DNA of 64,000 nt from Mesobacillus jeotgali. GTDB taxonomy: Bacteria > Bacillota > Bacilli > Bacillales > Cytobacillaceae. A program made the position numbers and the translations under genes. Where the stretch lies: contig NZ_CP134494.1 of the NCBI RefSeq assembly GCF_031759225.1, positions 4,090,501-4,154,500 of the forward strand, in the 5' to 3' direction. Shown here in pieces: positions 61,694 through 64,000 of the stretch; the stretch's first letter is position 1; each line of letters starts with the position of its first letter. The notes below the pieces were generated by a model. It made no database searches. It was not told the DNA's origin and worked only from the letters and a program-made list of their open reading frames with translations.

Positions 61694-62488
61694 CTACCAG
61701 ATTGATATCACCATGATCATCAACTTTATTGAACCAAGTGCAATAGCTAATATGAATAGCAATCTTGAAATTGAAACGGTCCCAATACTTTTCCAGAAAA
61801 TTTCGTATAAAGCTATATAACTTATAGTCCCTATTGCCGCTCCTATTACCAGTGTATAAAACTTAAGCGGGACGACAGGAATAGTTTGACCTGCAAAGAT
61901 TGTGAAACCGACGCCAAAAGACAAAATGGCACAGGAAATCCAGAAGATGGTGGACCTTAGTTTATTTTGGAGGATGGCTCCCATTAATATTACTCCTTCT
62001 GGAATATGATGAAGCACTACGGCTATCGTTAAATAAAAATTGTCGACTTCTTCATTTAAGAAGCTTAAACCAAGTGCAAACCCTGTGGGTATACTATGGG
62101 TATACAGCGCCAAAAATAAAAGGATGAAGGCTGACCACCCCGTCTGGGCTTTGTGATTGAATTGGCGAAAAAAACGGTCAATTGTCAAGATGAGCAAAAC
62201 ACCTGAAGAAATCCCTATAAAAACCCCTAATGGATCTAATCGAACCAGCGCTTCTGGAATTAAGTCGAATGTGATTAAGCCTAATAAAAGACCGCCACAG
62301 AATAAATGTATAGATTGATGATTCATATTCCATTTCTTATTAATGAAAAATGTCATGTATCCCCCAAACAGGAGGCCCAGGAAAACGATCCATGCTAATA
62401 TGGCACTTACACTTGCAGGTTGCAATCCATCCTCACACCTTCCGGCCAAAACTTCTTTAAGATGTATATTCAATTTTTCAATGGACAT
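61694..62488 (-). CDS. ZIP-family metal transporter
   Basis: A 264-residue membrane protein with about eight helices. Helix IV contains LYTHSIPTGFALGLSF and helix V VVLHHIPEGVILMGAIL, the metal-binding histidines and glutamate of ZIP transporters; a His-rich inner loop is absent. ZIP proteins bring Zn, Fe or Mn into the cytoplasm. No RBS precedes the ATG at 62488; a TTG at 62425 follows GAGG by five bases and would give a 243-residue protein, which I think at least as likely. Divergent from the CDF gene. Confidence 0.85.
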   Translation of the reverse strand: MSIEKLNIHLKEVLAGRCEDGLQPASVSAILAWIVFLGLLFGGYMTFFINKKWNMNHQSIHLFCGGLLLGLITFDLIPEALVRLDPLGVFIGISSGVLLILTIDRFFRQFNHKAQTGWSAFILLFLALYTHSIPTGFALGLSFLNEEVDNFYLTIAVVLHHIPEGVILMGAILQNKLRSTIFWISCAILSFGVGFTIFAGQTIPVVPLKFYTLVIGAAIGTISYIALYEIFWKSIGTVSISRLLFILAIALGSIKLMIMVISIW

Positions 62489-62577
62489 GCTGATTGATTT
62501 GTTGATTAAAATGGCATTTCCAGTTTTAGCGAAGGCAAGGAGGGAAAAGAGAAGTAAAAAAAGGAGCAGGACAGCTT

Positions 62578-63438
62578 ATGGGTAAAAACAAACACAAAAG
62601 TATGGGAGTTGCCTTTTTTCTAAATCTTTCATTCACGATTATAGAAATTATAGGAGGAATCTTGACAGGAAGTATCGCCATCATTTCTGACGCGATACAC
62701 GATTTGGGTGATTCAATCTCCCTTGGGATGTCATGGTACCTCGAACGGAAGGCTAGTAGGAAACCCAGCGATAAATACACCTTTGGATATAAGAGATTAT
62801 CCTTGATGGGGTCATTGCTGAATGCAGCAGTCCTTATTTTCGGATCCCTCTATGTATTGATTGAGGCTGGAAAAAGGCTATTTGAACCTGTGTCTCCAAA
62901 CTCTCAGGGAATGTTTTGGCTTGCGATTCTTGGTATAGCGGTAAATGGATATGCAGCGTATCGTATAAAAAAAGGGGAAAGTGGAATGAACCAGAAAATG
63001 CTCTCATGGCATTTATTAGAGGATTTACTCGGGTGGATTGCAGTCTTAGTGGTCAGTATCATCATGCAATTCAAAGAAATTCCTATCTTAGACCCTCTTC
63101 TTTCCATTGGGATCACTCTCTTTGTACTTTACCATGTAATTAAAAATCTCAAGAAAACACTTGTCATCTTGATGGATGCGGTCCCTCAGGAAGTTAATCT
63201 CAAAGACATGAAGGATCAGTTCCTGAATCTAGAATATGTTATGGATATTCATAATTTACACTATTGGTCCCTTGACGGTAAGTCGAGTGCATTCTCCACC
63301 CACCTTATCGTCCAAGAAAAATTGGAAAATGGACAGGAAGAAGTAATTAGGAATAAAATCAGGCAAATCTTGAAGAATAATGATGAAGGTATTGACTTCA
63401 TTTCGATTCAGGTCGAACGTGGACGAAAAACATGCTAA
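62578..63438 (+). CDS. Cation diffusion facilitator (CzcD/ZitB-type efflux)
   Basis: A 286-residue protein with six helices and a cytoplasmic C-terminal domain (about 205-286). The metal site is formed by D38, H41 and D45 in ISDAIHDLGD (helix II) and by H and D in SWHLLEDLLGW (helix V). CDF proteins export Zn, Co or Cd by proton exchange. The C-terminal part includes VMDIHNLHYWSLDGK. AGGAG lies upstream of the ATG. It is divergent from the ZIP gene and near the czrA-like regulator, which probably represses it. Confidence 0.92.
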   Translation: MGKNKHKSMGVAFFLNLSFTIIEIIGGILTGSIAIISDAIHDLGDSISLGMSWYLERKASRKPSDKYTFGYKRLSLMGSLLNAAVLIFGSLYVLIEAGKRLFEPVSPNSQGMFWLAILGIAVNGYAAYRIKKGESGMNQKMLSWHLLEDLLGWIAVLVVSIIMQFKEIPILDPLLSIGITLFVLYHVIKNLKKTLVILMDAVPQEVNLKDMKDQFLNLEYVMDIHNLHYWSLDGKSSAFSTHLIVQEKLENGQEEVIRNKIRQILKNNDEGIDFISIQVERGRKTC

Positions 63439-63442
63439 GAAT

Positions 63443-63850
63443 AAGAAAATCGCAAGCGCCTTGGTCAGCCCCGACAAGGGTTGGAGGGCCGACCGGTGAA
63501 GTCGTTCTTTGACTTCATTGGGCGGACCAAACTCTAAAAGCGAAGGCGACTGCCCAACTCCGACAAGCGCTGGAGGCCTGACAGTGAAGTCGCTCTTTTA
63601 CTTCATTGGCAGGACCAAAAACGAAAAGTATAGCCGACTGTCCAGAAACGCAGAAACTGGAGACTCCGGCCCTGCCGGCGGAGTTGAAGTTTCGGAGTTT
63701 CTAGGAGGCGACACTAGACAAGCGTCTCGAGGAGTTAGGAGCCGCAGCTAGACAAGCGTCTCGAGCTGCTCAAAGCTAACGCTTCTCGCAAAATACTCGC
63801 GGATGCACATTCTTGGATGAAAACCGGCTAGGCGCTGGAGCTGGCCAATT
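63443..63850 (+). repeat. Dispersed hairpin-bearing repeat, copy C (duplicated inside)
   Basis: The block AATCGCAAGCGCCTTGGTCA, TGAAGTC-gttcttt-GACTTCA (about 63497) is followed by a second partial unit with TGAAGTCgctcttttacTTCA (about 63582). A further part shares about 90 bases with copy B, ending GGCTAGGCGCTGGAGCTGGCC. This is the longest of the three copies and is composite. An open frame across it is not credible as a gene. Confidence 0.78.
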
Positions 63851-63886
63851 CTCTAAGTTGAAATGCTATAAATTCTGATATTATTT

Positions 63887-63938
63887 AAAAAACAGGAAGA
63901 CTACCAGGGATTTTCCCTAGGGTAGTCTTCCTGTTTTT
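63887..63938. terminator. Long bidirectional terminator hairpin
   Basis: AAAACAGGAAGACTACC pairs with GGTAGTCTTCCTGTTTT around a GGGATTTTCCCT inner stem; T-runs occur on both sides. It probably ends the next minus-strand gene, whose stop may be at 63946, and any transcript coming from the CDF gene. Confidence 0.85.
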
Positions 63939-63945
63939 ATGACCT

Positions 63946-64000
63946 TTAGTTACAAGCCCCATGCTGACTAGGACAACCAAATTCCAATTTCTCCGTTTGG
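63946..64000 (-). CDS. Possible C-terminal end of a minus-strand gene
   Basis: Reading the minus strand from the window edge, one frame gives QTEKLEFGCPSQHGACN and a TAA at 63946-63948, directly before the terminator hairpin. The two cysteines and the terminator placement suggest a real gene end, but only 17 codons are visible and another frame ends at 63968. No family can be named. Confidence 0.35.
   Translation of the reverse strand, partial: QTEKLEFGCPSQHGACN

Noticed and set aside
63509..63751. 80-codon frame in repeat copy C
   Set aside because: Lies wholly inside the composite repeat, with no RBS.
1..64000. Prophage, toxin-antitoxin or restriction-defence island
   Set aside because: No integrase, structural phage genes, toxin-antitoxin pair or restriction/defence genes were recognised; the only mobile elements are one IS and one group II intron.
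1..64000. tRNA or rRNA genes
   Set aside because: No cloverleaf-type or rRNA sequence was recognised; a tRNA search program would be needed to be certain.

Overview
The window looks like chromosome from a spore-forming Bacillaceae bacterium (Bacillus/Mesobacillus-like). The evidence is Bacillus-type gene order (hisZ - yvoF - ppaX - yvoD - lgt - hprK - nag genes; yvlABCD - uvrA - uvrB - csbA; minJ - ctpB), strong AGGAGG-type ribosome binding sites with frequent TTG/GTG starts, a gerA-type germination operon, a CwlC-like amidase, and Bacillus-type regulators (HprK, a LexA box, an Fnr box, a T-box).

Layout. 1-6.4 kb: 5' part of hisZ, a HAD phosphatase, then the minus-strand group hprK-lgt-yvoD-ppaX-yvoF. 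6.7-13.0 kb: a plus-strand amino-sugar and cell-wall recycling locus, murP-mupG-murQ-nagA-nagB-nagR. It has two promoters of the same design, each with a GGTATAGACA operator overlapping the -35. 13.2-14.3 kb: a DUF2164 protein and a sporulation-type amidase. 14.3-22.2 kb: yvlABCD, uvrBA with an SOS box, csbA. 22.4-27.4 kb: a YuxH-like EAL/HDOD protein, a DNA-binding protein, two orphan oligopeptide-type permeases and a pair of membrane proteins, one with an apparent frameshift. 27.6-34.3 kb: multicopper oxidase, siroheme-type half protein, YVTN beta-propeller lipoprotein, and a padR-fetA-fetB-chrA operon. 34.4-36.4 kb: an IS1182-family element. 36.7-44.1 kb: iadA, a small unknown, a T-box-controlled sodium symporter and gerABC. 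44.2-47.3 kb: minJ and ctpB. 47.7-58.9 kb: respiratory and metal genes (ctaG with a 32-residue protein upstream, prsA, prsW, qoxABCD, sco, feoA plus a two-gene FeoB). 59.4-61.2 kb: a group IIC intron sitting just behind the terminator of a czrA-like arsR gene. 61.3-63.4 kb: czrA-like regulator, ZIP and CDF metal transporters. The right end may hold the last codons of one more minus-strand gene.

How the genes work together. MurP imports and phosphorylates MurNAc or MurNAc-GlcNAc, MupG splits the phosphorylated disaccharide, MurQ makes GlcNAc-6-P, and NagA/NagB feed it to fructose-6-P; NagR probably senses the pathway. UvrAB repair DNA damage under LexA. QoxABCD, Sco and CtaG belong to the terminal oxidase and its copper assembly. 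Feo, Fet, CDF, ZIP, CzrA and the multicopper oxidase form a metal-handling theme.

The most unusual structure is non-coding: four intergenic arrays, all on the 3' sides of genes, made of 8-10 bp cores repeated every 20-21 bp (two DNA turns) with variable filler. Three core types occur. Two arrays share the same 16-bp leader at the same distance. I know no named family for them. Three copies of a hairpin-bearing dispersed repeat and one copy of a second GC-rich repeat are also present.
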